Counted from the first letter of the stretch, positions 1 to 8,394 are shown. The stretch is DNA of 52,426 bases from a bacterium BMS3Bbin05 (GCA_002897855.1 BDTO01000063.1:1-52426); one strand, 5' to 3'. Notes: generated by a model not told the origin, from the letters alone. Program-made: numbers and translations.

Positions 1-414
1 AAAGGCAGAATCACGTGGCACATCATGGTAGTTGTCAAAGACAATAACGGAGACCTTTCCTATCCTGTTGTAAAGGTCTTCAAAATAGCTTTTTGTAAAT
101 TCTAAAATACCGGGTAAAGATTCTGACCTTAAAGATGGAACTGGTCTCTTCCTTCCCGGTGCAGCCTTTTTAGCTGCAAGACCCATGTAATGGAAAAAAG
201 TGGCTAAGTCCTTATCCCTTTCATCGAGATTATACCACAGGCAATCTTTCCTGCGGTTTTTAATATAACTTGCAACCACTGTGGTCTTGCCTGCGCCAGG
301 AGGGCCTGCTATCCAGACAATAGGGGCCTTCAGGCTTTCATCAATAAGTGAAAACAGTCTTTCACGCTCTAATACATTTGATATTTTCGGTAAGGCTATC
401 TTTGGAGTTTCCAT
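1..414 (-). CDS. MalT-like/STAND ATPase regulator, N-terminal part (runs off the window)
   Basis: The reading frame is open from an ATG at 414 down to base 1 with no stop, so only the first 138 residues are visible. A Walker A motif, GPPGAGKTT, lies near residues 37-45, and a Walker B-like stretch, VSVIVFDNYHD, near residues 123-133. In between is the WYNLDERDKD segment that follows the P-loop in MalT/BTAD-type signal-transduction ATPases. Such proteins usually continue with TPR-like repeats and a LuxR or SARP DNA-binding domain, which would lie outside this window. The role as a transcription regulator is inferred from the N-terminal ATPase type only. Confidence 0.7.
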   Translation of the reverse strand, partial: METPKIALPKISNVLERERLFSLIDESLKAPIVWIAGPPGAGKTTVVASYIKNRRKDCLWYNLDERDKDLATFFHYMGLAAKKAAPGRKRPVPSLRSESLPGILEFTKSYFEDLYNRIGKVSVIVFDNYHDVPRDSAF

Positions 415-586
415 ACAAGTTCAGCACTTGACGAGCTATTAAAAAGCTCCTTAATTGTCACCCATGAAATAAATCCAGAGTCTCCTGGAAAATATTATAT
501 ATATTTAACTCGTTTTTTTTCAGATTTAACTAACCGGCCCGACCTTTCCAGGGCATCCCCGGGCTTTTTCATTTTTGGAGGGCACA

Positions 587-778
587 TTAGGAGGGGGCAT
601 GGTTGCTCATTAATACCCACGCATATACTGAACTCTTTGCCTTTATTATATTTCCCCTCAACCTTTGTAAAAAATTCACACTGTCCTGATCATCCATGAA
701 TATATCTGTTTTGTTTATCCCTCTTACCATTATATGCTGCAGGACTCCAGGTATGTCTAATCCCGGCTGGCGTGGCAT
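587..778 (-). pseudogene. Truncated REP-associated tyrosine transposase (RAYT, Y1 family)
   Basis: The 63-residue frame begins MPRQPGLDIPGVLQHIMVRG and includes FMDDQDSVNFLQRL and YAWVLMSNH. This matches the start of Y1_Tnp/RAYT transposases, which handle REP palindromes. A full RAYT is about 150-250 residues and has a histidine pair (HxH) just where this frame stops (SNHAPS then stop). The second metal-binding His and the catalytic Tyr region are absent, so it is a relic. No remainder is visible downstream. It may be a remnant of the activity that spread palindromic repeats in this genome, but that link is inference. Confidence 0.75.
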
Positions 779-885
779 GATACAATCCTATTCCCTTTAC
801 TTTCTTACCTGTCAATAGTTTTGCATAGTATGTAACAACGTCCCTGAAGGGGTAAACGGAGACATTATAAGGGTTGGGCATTATT

Positions 886-1923
886 TCATTTTCGTCTTAC
901 AACTTTCTCTGGCTTTGGTACATCTTTAACAAATGCCATAATAAGATTGTCCATGATTTTCGGAAATGAAGTGTTAAATGTTTCTTTGTCTATCGTAAAC
1001 AATTGATGATTACATTTATCAAATAACATCTTCATTCTGCAACAATATTTCTTAAAATCGGCAAATTGAGCATCAAGACGCTGAGGTAGATTAACAGGCT
1101 TGTATTTTCCAGATTCAGTGAAAAAGTCTTTATTCTTCTGAGTGAAGAACCTGATCGTATATTGCCGATCGATTGGCGGGATCAAGTTCGGAAGAATATG
1201 TGCCAACGTTTTTGAATGTGCCACAATCGTTGCATCAGAAATCGACACCTTCAGAGAGTAATAGATTTGTTTCAGATCATCTATATACCTTTCATATTGC
1301 TCTCGGCTGCATGAATCCATCCTCGATGAGTATAACTGCTGTAATCGGTCGCGGTGTTTAATAATGGAGTGTTTGAATTCAGGAAACTCAACCATTTTTG
1401 CCTTTGTGATCTCAGGATCTCCCATCTTATGCATGCCCCACGAAGCCAATGTGGCATAAATCATTTCAATATGTCGATCAGAGAGAAAGTCGGTTTCCTG
1501 TCCCTTGATAGCCTGAACATGGAAATAAATTGATGGTCCTCCAAACGCCTTCATCACCTCTAATGAACGGTTATAGTAATGGCCATTGTTTTTTATGAGG
1601 TCATCCTCATTTCTCATATTGTCTCCATTAGGAAGTATCTGGAGTCTCAGCTTTGGTCTTGCTTTGTTATTCCTTAACGAAATTTTCATTGGCTTATGGG
1701 TCTTGTCGCAGAAAAAAGATTTATTCATGCGCACAAGACCATATATTTGCGCCAGCAATGCGTGATCTAAATCCTTGTAATGTCTCTTTGCAACATTGTT
1801 GATATGTGAAGGGGTTCCATAATATTGAGGATACTTCTTCTTGATCAGCTCACGAATTTCCTGTGGAGTTATCGGATCGTAAGTTGCTGCAAGGATATCT
1901 TTCACAACATCAACAAAAGTCAT
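886..1923 (-). CDS. Hypothetical protein, possible winged-helix N-terminus
   Basis: This 345-residue protein is not one I recognise. Residues 1-60 (FVDVVKDILAATYDPITPQEIRELIKKKYP, broken here only by quotation) resemble a HARE/HB1-type winged helix in pattern: a short helix, a 'PITPQEIRELI' helix, then a recognition-like helix. The middle and C-terminal parts are mixed alpha with many Lys and Tyr, and show no signal peptide, membrane segment or obvious catalytic motif. It sits alone between a transposase relic and a repeat element, away from any operon. It could be an orphan of a restriction or defence locus, but nothing visible proves that. The start at 1923 is the first Met. Confidence 0.6.
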   Translation of the reverse strand: MTFVDVVKDILAATYDPITPQEIRELIKKKYPQYYGTPSHINNVAKRHYKDLDHALLAQIYGLVRMNKSFFCDKTHKPMKISLRNNKARPKLRLQILPNGDNMRNEDDLIKNNGHYYNRSLEVMKAFGGPSIYFHVQAIKGQETDFLSDRHIEMIYATLASWGMHKMGDPEITKAKMVEFPEFKHSIIKHRDRLQQLYSSRMDSCSREQYERYIDDLKQIYYSLKVSISDATIVAHSKTLAHILPNLIPPIDRQYTIRFFTQKNKDFFTESGKYKPVNLPQRLDAQFADFKKYCCRMKMLFDKCNHQLFTIDKETFNTSFPKIMDNLIMAFVKDVPKPEKVVRRK

Positions 1924-2109
1924 ATTTGCTTTTCAGTTCTTGATGCCTAACGAAGAATTCACCTGCCACGACCTGAGAAGCGATTAAATACTGCAAAAAC
2001 TTAAAACTTTGATAGTGGAATGACTGATTATACATTTTTTTAGTAATTTTTTGAAAAATCCAGGTAAAACTTATCTTATATCTTTAAGAAAAATTCTCTT
2101 CCTTATTTA

Positions 2110-2249
2110 GTGTCTGTGTATAAATTGCCGTTTTTTATTTTTGTCATGGCCCGAAAGCGTTCGGGACATCCGGAATTTATTGAAAAGAATAGATTCCCCG
2201 ACTAAGTCGGGAAATGACAGATAGAGATGCTGTCTTTATACACGGACTC
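2110..2249. repeat. MITE-like element, copy 1 (about 140 bp)
   Basis: Ends are GTGTCTGTGTATAAA and the inverted TTTATACACGGACTC. The element is flanked on both sides by the 6-bp direct repeat TATTTA (2104-2109 and 2250-2255), as expected for a target-site duplication. The interior has two hairpin modules, one around CCCGACTAAGTCGGG. It encodes no protein. Four other copies lie at 21193, 22457, 26647 and 26796. Its right end overlaps the 3' end of the gene at 2236-2496. Confidence 0.85.
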
Positions 2250-2496
2250 TATTTAATAAAATTTCGTACCAATCTTTCGCTCCTTGTGGAGGAGGACATA
2301 TTTCCCTCCATTCTAAATATTTTTCTTCGCTTTCACATTCCAAAAATAGTACAAACTCTTTTTTGTCATTCTTAAAATAGATATCATTGAAAGTGATACC
2401 ATCAACTTGTGACGTAGTCTCCTTCAAATGAGATAATAAACTTTCCAGTTGAGCACTATCTGCAATTTCGTATTCTACATGTTTCAAAATTAGCAT
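2236..2496 (-). CDS. Small dimeric alpha/beta-barrel-like protein (ABM-like)
   Basis: This 86-residue protein (MLILKHVEYEIADSAQLESL at its start) has the strand-helix-strand pattern and size of antibiotic-biosynthesis-monooxygenase-like ferredoxin-fold proteins. No catalytic residue can be named. The start is supported by GAGGTGCTACAATG, a Shine-Dalgarno at good spacing. The last five codons (NRVRV region) and the TAA stop lie inside the terminal inverted repeat of the adjacent MITE-like element, so the natural C-terminus was probably replaced by the insertion. Function unknown; family assignment is tentative. Confidence 0.6.
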   Translation of the reverse strand: MLILKHVEYEIADSAQLESLLSHLKETTSQVDGITFNDIYFKNDKKEFVLFLECESEEKYLEWREICPPPQGAKDWYEILLNRVRV

Positions 2497-2765
2497 TGTA
2501 GCACCTCAATAATGATTCACATATTATTCGTTCAAATGTATAACAATTAATATACGGACTACTTATTTCTCCTCAAATCTCCCTATACGATATCACATTT
2601 TATAAACACCTGCAACTCTAATTGGTTATTTTATAAAGAAAAAAATGGTTCTTCTCCAAATTAGTTGAAAATTATGAAGGAGAAAGAAAATAAGTCGTCA
2701 TCGTCGTCCCGAATACGATTCGGGGCATCCGGAACCCATCGAAAAGACTGGATTCCCGCTTCCCG

Positions 2766-2944
2766 GGCTGTGTCACAATTGTCATCCCTGAAATGAATTC
2801 AGGGCAGGCTCTGAACCATGTGTCCCGGAAACTCTCGGGGTATTGTTTCAGGATATATATAAAACGTAACATATTAAAAATACGAGATTCTGAAATGAAT
2901 TCAGAATGACATCATAATACGTTTTCAGGATTATGACACAGTCT
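2766..2944. repeat. Second palindromic element family, copy A
   Basis: Begins GGCTGTGTCACAATTGTCAT and ends ATTATGACACAGTCT, an imperfect inverted pair. It shares its interior with copy B at 3433-3584: the 'ATCCCTGAAATGAATTCAGGG' hairpin (quoted in part) and a 'GAGATTCTGAAATGAATTC' hairpin. Copy A carries about 25 extra bases in the middle. No coding capacity. Confidence 0.75.
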
Positions 2945-3432
2945 GCTCCCGCAGAGCTTGCCCCGTACTTGATACGGGGAATGACTTTTTAGAAACTAAA
3001 TGGGAGATGAACTATTCCGGATCATCTCCAAAAGCGTGGGTAAAATCCTGCTTAAATGGATAGCGAGCGTATTCCCCGTAACCTTATCACGGGGTGGAGT
3101 GAGCGAATATAATAATGCAAAATTCCCTGCATTAGATTACCGGCGGCCTGCCTGTGCGTGCCGCACGCAGACAGGCGGAGCCACAGGGAAGATCAATAAT
3201 ATTTTTTTACCCCCCTTTAGAAAAGGGGGGGCAGGGGGGATTTGAATCAGGGAAAAACATGAGCGATATGGAGTCAATTGTAATTTAAAAAATCTCCCCT
3301 GACCCCTCTTTACCAAAGAGGGGAAAAGTATCAGGGGGTCTTTACCAATTTCAATGGATAGCGGGCGTATTCCCTGTGGTCTTGCCGCTGGGAAGATCAA
3401 TAATGTCTTTTTCACCCCTCTTTAGAAAAGGA

Positions 3433-3584
3433 GGCTGTGTCACAATTGTCATCCCTGAAATAAATTCAGGGCAGGCTCTGAACTTGTTTCAGGATCTATA
3501 TAAAACATAGCATATTGAAAATACGAGATTCTGAAATGAATTCAGAATGACATCATATGCGTTTTCGGAATTATGACACAGTCT
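3433..3584. repeat. Second palindromic element family, copy B, nested in another repeat
   Basis: This copy interrupts a CCCCTCTTTAGAAAAGG... module that elsewhere (3210-3240) continues directly into GGGGGGCAGGGGGGATTT. GAGG occurs on both sides and may be a short target duplication. The nesting shows the order of events: the C-run/G-run module was present first. Confidence 0.7.
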
Positions 3585-3704
3585 CGAGGGGGCAAGGGGG
3601 GATTTTCCAATACTTCTTTATTGATATTAATCTTTTGAAATTCCATTATATTAAAAACTGGCATGCACTGGTATACGATGTTATGATAGCAACCAATTAA
3701 TCAG

Positions 3705-4490
3705 CTAAAGATGTCTTTTTATTGGAATGCGATAATACCCGTTCGATATTCTGTACCTGTCAATCAGCATCAACAATGATTTATCAGGGAAGGAAGGTTC
3801 AGGCATCACCTCAACCTCAAGATCTGCAAGGCTGTTGACGATACTGCCTTTTAATCTTATATATATGCCCCTGCCCTGCAAGGCAAGAGATTTTATCCTG
3901 AAATTTCCAGCCGACACCAGATCAATCATCCCTCTGACGTTGTTAAAATCTTTAAGAGGAACAATGGCCCCATAATTCCTGAAACTTCTTATGATCATAT
4001 GATCAATTTCAAACTTGATGCTTCCTTTTCCGTTAACGTATTTGAATGATCCGGACAACTCGCCATCTCCGGAAAAACCGGATTTTCTGGCATAAGATAT
4101 CCTGGAAATATCCAGACGGGAAAAATACATCGACATGTCCGTCATGCCTTTACCGGCGGTTATCAATGCAGTGAATTTGCCTCCATATGAATTTCCTGTA
4201 ATATGGATAACAACCCTGCCCTTCAATAATTCAAAAGGCCTGAGACTGCCTGCGAGGTCTCCAATACTCAATATTTCTTCAGAATCCCTTTTGACAATAA
4301 TCCTATCCGCCCTGAAACTGAAAAAAGGCGCCTTTGCAAAACCCACAACCTTTATGCTGACGGGAGCGGAACCAAGGCCCTCTATCCTGCTGGAAACGTA
4401 ATCATCAGGTATACCCCAATACCAGACACCGACTATTGCCAGGGGAAGTACCGCCGACAGAATCAGAATAATCAGGACAAATCTCTTCAA
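3705..4490 (-). CDS. gspN: Type II secretion system protein GspN
   Basis: This 261-residue protein is the last gene of the gsp operon and overlaps gspM by 4 bases. An N-terminal hydrophobic segment (residues 3-25) anchors or exports it. The rest is a beta-rich periplasmic domain of the GspN/AsmA-like kind (for example ISIGDLAGSLRPFELLKGRV). GspN is optional in type II systems, with a poorly defined periplasmic role in the assembly platform. The call rests on position after gspM, size and fold pattern; sequence conservation in this family is low. The stop is followed by repeats rather than another gene. Confidence 0.8.
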   Translation of the reverse strand: MKRFVLIILILSAVLPLAIVGVWYWGIPDDYVSSRIEGLGSAPVSIKVVGFAKAPFFSFRADRIIVKRDSEEILSIGDLAGSLRPFELLKGRVVIHITGNSYGGKFTALITAGKGMTDMSMYFSRLDISRISYARKSGFSGDGELSGSFKYVNGKGSIKFEIDHMIIRSFRNYGAIVPLKDFNNVRGMIDLVSAGNFRIKSLALQGRGIYIRLKGSIVNSLADLEVEVMPEPSFPDKSLLMLIDRYRISNGYYRIPIKRHL

Positions 4491-4999
4491 CTCCCCTTCT
4501 TCCCGCTGAACTCCACCAGCTTCAGAGACATCTTTGCATCTATCAGTTCATGTGCGGAAAAATCCCGCTTGAATTCGGCGGAGGTAACAAACAGTCCGGC
4601 AGGCGCGTGGTATATGCCATATAAAACATTGATAAGTTCGTTCAGAGTAAGGTTGTCCATCGCGACTTCAGCCTCCTGTACGTTATAACCTGTTCTTGCC
4701 CCTCCACCGAAAGGTTTTACAGACTGAAGTTTCTGCTTTAATCCCATATCTGCAACTACTTTTTCAACAACAACAGGGAGCTGCCTGGATTCAGAAAGGC
4801 CGGCCCTGTCCTCGACCATACTCACTTTTTCCCTTAGTCTCAAGAACTCCTTTGATACGGAAAGCATCTCCTTATACTGTTTTTTTGTTTTCCTGTAATC
4901 AGCCTTCTTCTTCAGGGCAGTTACAGAAATAAAGACCAACAGCCCGATGGCTACAAGGACGGCCAATGCCATAATCCTGTGTTTCCTGTTTAATCTCAT
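4487..4999 (-). CDS. gspM: Type II secretion system protein GspM
   Basis: This 170-residue protein has one membrane segment at residues 9-29 (ALAVLVAIGLLVFISVTAL), then a short coiled coil (about 30-65) and a small periplasmic ferredoxin-like domain, which is the GspM layout. GspM binds GspL in the inner-membrane assembly platform that couples the GspE ATPase to pseudopilus growth. It overlaps gspL and gspN by 4 bases at each end (ATGA type), so the three are translationally coupled. The family is divergent, so position carries much of the weight. Confidence 0.85.
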   Translation of the reverse strand: MRLNRKHRIMALAVLVAIGLLVFISVTALKKKADYRKTKKQYKEMLSVSKEFLRLREKVSMVEDRAGLSESRQLPVVVEKVVADMGLKQKLQSVKPFGGGARTGYNVQEAEVAMDNLTLNELINVLYGIYHAPAGLFVTSAEFKRDFSAHELIDAKMSLKLVEFSGKKGS

Positions 5000-6054
5000 A
5001 ACCCTTTCACACCGGACTTCAACTGGATAGTAAACCCAACCTTCCCCCCTGTTGTTTTTTCGGTCTCGATGACAGGCGCAGCGCCAAACCGCTGCCTGAG
5101 AGAGTCTGCAATGTCCTGGGCATCACTTACACTTCCCGCCTCCCCCTTGACCGTAATGTAATTCTCATCAATTGAAATACTCTCTGCAACACCTTTATTC
5201 TCCCATGCCTCTGCAATAGAACGTATTACATGGAGAGGCCGGGCATCGTTAAGCTCTTTGGCCCTTTGATTAATCTCTTTCCTTTTGGACTTGAGCTGAT
5301 AAAGCGGATTAATGATCTTCCTGTCTTCGGGGACCAGTTGCTTATATAATTCATTCATTGCCTGTTTAACATCTCTTTGCCCGGCAGATAAGTTCCTTAT
5401 CTCAAAAAGGAAATGAATGGACAGCAAAACATATATAACGATCAGCGCCGCCGCCGAGAACCTGAAATAATTTTTCGCCCGCTCAATGTCTCCGCTGTAC
5501 GAAAACTCCCCCTTCGCAAGGTCAATAAAACCGTCAGACAGGATTCCGGACATAATATCAACAACCTCCTTTTCCGTCAGCTCAACGACTCCTGCAAGCT
5601 CCTCGGGCCGCCCCCCCGATAATACAGTATATATATCAACATTTGTTACAACCTCCGGCTTAATACCATAAACACCGAGGGCATCGATCTGTCGCCTCAA
5701 CGAAGCCCTGTCCGTAAAAACTACCGCAACACTATAATTATCTTCATCCTTACCGGTCACCACAAAGTCATAAATCATATCCTTGACATTCCCCACAGTC
5801 ATACCTTCAAGCTGGAGAGGAATTATGTCATTTATTTTCTGCTTATCAGAGAACGGAAGTTTCAATATTCTGAAATGCAGATGTTTTAACGGCATACTGA
5901 AATAGATTTTATCGAGTTTCCCGATTATACCGGAGAGATAGGCATCGTCTGTTTTGAGTTCATGGCTTTCCCTGAACACAAATGCGGCCTGCTCTTTTTC
6001 GAAGATACTGAGTAAAAAACGATCTTCTCTTTTTTCAACGAACCCGGATACCAT
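4996..6054 (-). CDS. gspL: Type II secretion system protein GspL
   Basis: This 352-residue protein has an N-terminal cytoplasmic actin-like domain (about residues 1-185, with the 'ISMPLKHLHFRILKLPF'-type segment), a membrane helix near 198-220 (AAALIVIYVLLSIHFLF), a coiled coil, and a C-terminal periplasmic ferredoxin-like domain (HVIRSIAEAW onward). GspL recruits the ATPase GspE to the membrane and pairs with GspM. The domain order equals that of PilM plus PilN joined, as in known GspL. It starts at the gspK stop (1-base overlap). Confidence 0.9.
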   Translation of the reverse strand: MVSGFVEKREDRFLLSIFEKEQAAFVFRESHELKTDDAYLSGIIGKLDKIYFSMPLKHLHFRILKLPFSDKQKINDIIPLQLEGMTVGNVKDMIYDFVVTGKDEDNYSVAVVFTDRASLRRQIDALGVYGIKPEVVTNVDIYTVLSGGRPEELAGVVELTEKEVVDIMSGILSDGFIDLAKGEFSYSGDIERAKNYFRFSAAALIVIYVLLSIHFLFEIRNLSAGQRDVKQAMNELYKQLVPEDRKIINPLYQLKSKRKEINQRAKELNDARPLHVIRSIAEAWENKGVAESISIDENYITVKGEAGSVSDAQDIADSLRQRFGAAPVIETEKTTGGKVGFTIQLKSGVKGL

Positions 6055-6941
6055 CAGGTCTCCTTCCAGTATTTATATAACGGCACATTATTCTTGAATA
6101 CAATTACCGCATTAATACTGCGTTTCAGTTTATCTTCACGCGCGCTGACAATAATGGAAAAAGCGCTGCCTTTTACTGTAATCCTGCCGGCCAACGAAGT
6201 ATACAGGGTTCCAAAACCTGCAACGTTCCTCAAGTCCTGCCACTTCACAAAGGGCTTGAGTTCCCTGTAGGAAATAACTCTCTTTGCAAGCTCTTCACTG
6301 ATATCTTCAGACATGCTCATCAGCACAGAGATATCTGCACTGTTAATGTTGACCAGACCATTACCAAAGATTGTAACATGAGGCAAAAGTTTTTTGTAGA
6401 TATCCCCGTTTATTCCCTTGATGTCCAGCAACTCGTCTATACTGTAAAGATATCCGTTCTTTGCACCTTTCTCCGAACCCGCAACCCGCTCTTCACTGTC
6501 CTTGTCGATCCAGTCCGCAATAATATCCGCAACATCCTCATCGATACCCAGAATCTTCAGAAGTCTCTTGAAACTCTTATAGGAATTCTCATCAAGGGTA
6601 CCGTTCGGGTTTACTATTTTATTAATATTAAGCCGGGCATTCTCATCGATTATGCTGATAAGCATGGCATCCCTGCCGTCCCCTGTTACATCAGGCAAGG
6701 GAAAATCAACTCTTTCGGGATAAGTATAAACATATCGGTTATAGGCCGTCTGAAGAAACGATTCCCCTACTTCAATGCCGGACTCCGCCTCCAGTGAAAG
6801 CCTCTGCATATCCCGCCAGTTATAAAGGGATACTGTCTCATTATACACCATAAATACAAACTCCGTTACCACTCCTATGAGTATGGACACTATCAGCAGG
6901 ACAACAATAAGCGCAAAACCCTTATTCTCTTTATGGATTAT
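6054..6941 (-). CDS. gspK: Type II secretion minor pseudopilin GspK, apparent non-AUG start
   Basis: GspK caps the pseudopilus tip. Homologous sequence extends upstream of the GTG at 6890: the in-frame codons before it encode KGFALIVVLLI, the prepilin-peptidase site and hydrophobic helix that a minor pseudopilin needs. The frame is closed by TGA at 6951-6953, and no ATG, GTG or TTG lies between that stop and the cleavage motif. ATA at 6941 is the best placed codon, with GAGGGG five bases upstream; ATC at 6938 is the alternative. The C-terminal half has helix-hairpin-helix motifs (NINSADISVLMSM; FVKWQDLRNV). It lacks Glu5, as is normal for GspK. Confidence 0.88.
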   Translation of the reverse strand: MIHKENKGFALIVVLLIVSILIGVVTEFVFMVYNETVSLYNWRDMQRLSLEAESGIEVGESFLQTAYNRYVYTYPERVDFPLPDVTGDGRDAMLISIIDENARLNINKIVNPNGTLDENSYKSFKRLLKILGIDEDVADIIADWIDKDSEERVAGSEKGAKNGYLYSIDELLDIKGINGDIYKKLLPHVTIFGNGLVNINSADISVLMSMSEDISEELAKRVISYRELKPFVKWQDLRNVAGFGTLYTSLAGRITVKGSAFSIIVSAREDKLKRSINAVIVFKNNVPLYKYWKET

Positions 6942-6942
6942 T

Positions 6943-7530
6943 TTAACCCCTCAGTCTCGGAATGATGGTCTCCTCAAGCATCATCACTTTGCCATCCATC
7001 CTGAATTTCAGCGTTACCCTTACTGCAGAGGGCAGCCTCTTTGTAAACCCGGTATCATAGGTTCCTATCCATTTCCCCGAGTTGTCTGTCTCCACCTTGA
7101 ATCCCATGACGTCATTCAGAACAGCCACTTTTTCGGGCGTTCCCGCCTCCCAGGGTACTCCTATTTTTTTATTTAAAGTCAACTTCTTCCTGTCTAATCC
7201 GTACTCAACGTAATGGAGGCCGGCGCTATAAGGAACAAACGACGTAAATTTCAACTCTGAAGCCTGGACTCCGAAGATATCCCTGTCCTTTATACCGAAA
7301 AAAGTCCTGCTGTCTTTCGGATCCAGATAAGCGCTCTCTATCTCCTTTCTTATCATGTCAAAGAAGATCCGTATCTCCCTTAGTCTGTAGACCCTGCTGT
7401 CGGCAAAACGCACGGCCCTGTTTACGCTGAAAAAAGTACCATAAACCGAAAGGAGTACAATCGAGAGTATCCCAATGGCAATAAGCACCTCGATCAGTGT
7501 AAATCCCTTCTTATAGTTAATTCCGTTCAT
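6943..7530 (-). CDS. gspJ: Type II secretion minor pseudopilin GspJ
   Basis: This 195-residue minor pseudopilin begins YKKGFTLIEVLIAIGILSIV, with prepilin peptidase cleavage expected after Gly10 and Glu at mature position 5. The downstream globular domain (FFDMIRKEIESAYLDP; RLPSAVRVTLKFRMDG) matches GspJ, which forms the pseudopilus tip with GspI and GspK. It overlaps gspI by 4 bases and is followed almost at once by gspK. Confidence 0.92.
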   Translation of the reverse strand: MNGINYKKGFTLIEVLIAIGILSIVLLSVYGTFFSVNRAVRFADSRVYRLREIRIFFDMIRKEIESAYLDPKDSRTFFGIKDRDIFGVQASELKFTSFVPYSAGLHYVEYGLDRKKLTLNKKIGVPWEAGTPEKVAVLNDVMGFKVETDNSGKWIGTYDTGFTKRLPSAVRVTLKFRMDGKVMMLEETIIPRLRG

Positions 7531-7880
7531 CGGGCCGCTTTAACAAATCTTGCGAGATATATCTTCTCACTTCCCTTGGTAACCTGCAGCTTAATGATTT
7601 CTATATCTTTGAATGGTGAAGGCGCCGTCTCTATCTCATACGAATAATCCTTATAAGGCTCAGGGAATCTGCCTCTTTTATCATGCTGACGGACACCTGC
7701 CGCCAGGATTTTCTCTCTTCCAAGTATGGTGGCAATAGTTATAGTCTCATGCCTCTGAACGAGGTCCAGTTGGTAGTTAACGGTATATATAATGGTTATC
7801 AACGCTCCCGAAATAATGGCAAGCGCAATGATGACTTCAAGCAGGGTAAATCCTTTCAAGGCACCCCTGCATAACTTCAT
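7527..7880 (-). CDS. gspI: Type II secretion minor pseudopilin GspI
   Basis: This 117-residue protein carries KGFTLLEVIIALAIISGALI near its N-terminus: the Gly-Phe cleavage point and Glu5 of a type IV pilin-like signal. The short globular part (about residues 35-117, including ILGREKILAAG) has the GspI size. GspI nucleates the tip complex with GspJ and GspK. It overlaps both neighbours by 4 bases. Confidence 0.92.
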   Translation of the reverse strand: MKLCRGALKGFTLLEVIIALAIISGALITIIYTVNYQLDLVQRHETITIATILGREKILAAGVRQHDKRGRFPEPYKDYSYEIETAPSPFKDIEIIKLQVTKGSEKIYLARFVKAAR

Positions 7881-8362
7881 GACTCTTCCCGCCCGGTTTT
7901 TTCAGTATCATCTTCTTTTTCGATCACTACCTTTCCACTGTAAGGGTTATAAATGACATCATAAAATCCTGAATCACCCCTGAGCTTTACAGTGAGTCCT
8001 TCAGAAAGTCCGCCTGCATCAAAATGTATCGTGACACTTTTTTTTGTCTCCTCTTTTGAGGATGAAAGCCTTATCGAATAAAGTGAACCGATTATCTTCG
8101 TCTCTTTCCCCTTCCTGCCGGGATAAGAGAAGGTCTTGTTATCAACATTAACAATCAGGGTAAGCTTGCTTTGTGTGTTCTGTGAAGTATCATTAAGGTA
8201 TCTGATGATCGAGGCAACCATGCGGGCATCGCGCTCGGAACCGGCTGAACCGAATTCATAAAAAGAAGGCAGCACGATGACGGCAAAAAGAGATATTATA
8301 AAAACCACGATCATAATCTCAATGAGAGTGAATGCCCCGCGTCTCCGGATTATATTATTCAT
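7877..8362 (-). CDS. gspH: Type II secretion minor pseudopilin GspH
   Basis: This 161-residue protein begins MNNIIRRRGAFTLIEIMIVV. The pilin signal is present, but an Ala stands between the conserved Gly and FTLIE, so the residue before the expected cleavage point is Ala, not Gly. Prepilin peptidases tolerate this in some substrates. The C-terminal domain (ITIHFDAGGLSEGLTVKL-like) fits GspH, which links the tip complex to the GspG shaft. It lies 32 bases after gspG and overlaps gspI. Confidence 0.88.
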   Translation of the reverse strand: MNNIIRRRGAFTLIEIMIVVFIISLFAVIVLPSFYEFGSAGSERDARMVASIIRYLNDTSQNTQSKLTLIVNVDNKTFSYPGRKGKETKIIGSLYSIRLSSSKEETKKSVTIHFDAGGLSEGLTVKLRGDSGFYDVIYNPYSGKVVIEKEDDTEKTGREES

Positions 8363-8394
8363 ATCGGTCCTGACCGGAATATAACGGTAAGCGG

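Larger units (their letters stand above)
2497..3704. repeat. Gene-free repeat cluster
   Basis: About 1.2 kb without a credible gene. It holds two copies of a GGCTGTGTCA-ended element (listed separately). At 3060-3077 is ATAGCGAGCGTATTCCCC, which recurs inverted at 45846-45863. A GC-rich hairpin of CCTGTGCGTG and CACGCAGACAGG lies near 3150-3175, and C-run/G-run modules of the CCCCCTTTAGAAAAGGGGG type lie at 3210-3240 and 3290-3345. Short open frames here are made of repeat sequence and lack ribosome binding sites. Confidence 0.8.

Noticed and set aside
690-881. 63-residue minus-strand frame next to the RAYT relic
   Set aside because: It overlaps the RAYT relic in another frame, has no family signature and no SD.
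3000-3415. Short frames of about 80-92 residues
   Set aside because: They are made of repeat modules (C-run/G-run and palindromes), overlap on both strands and lack ribosome binding sites.
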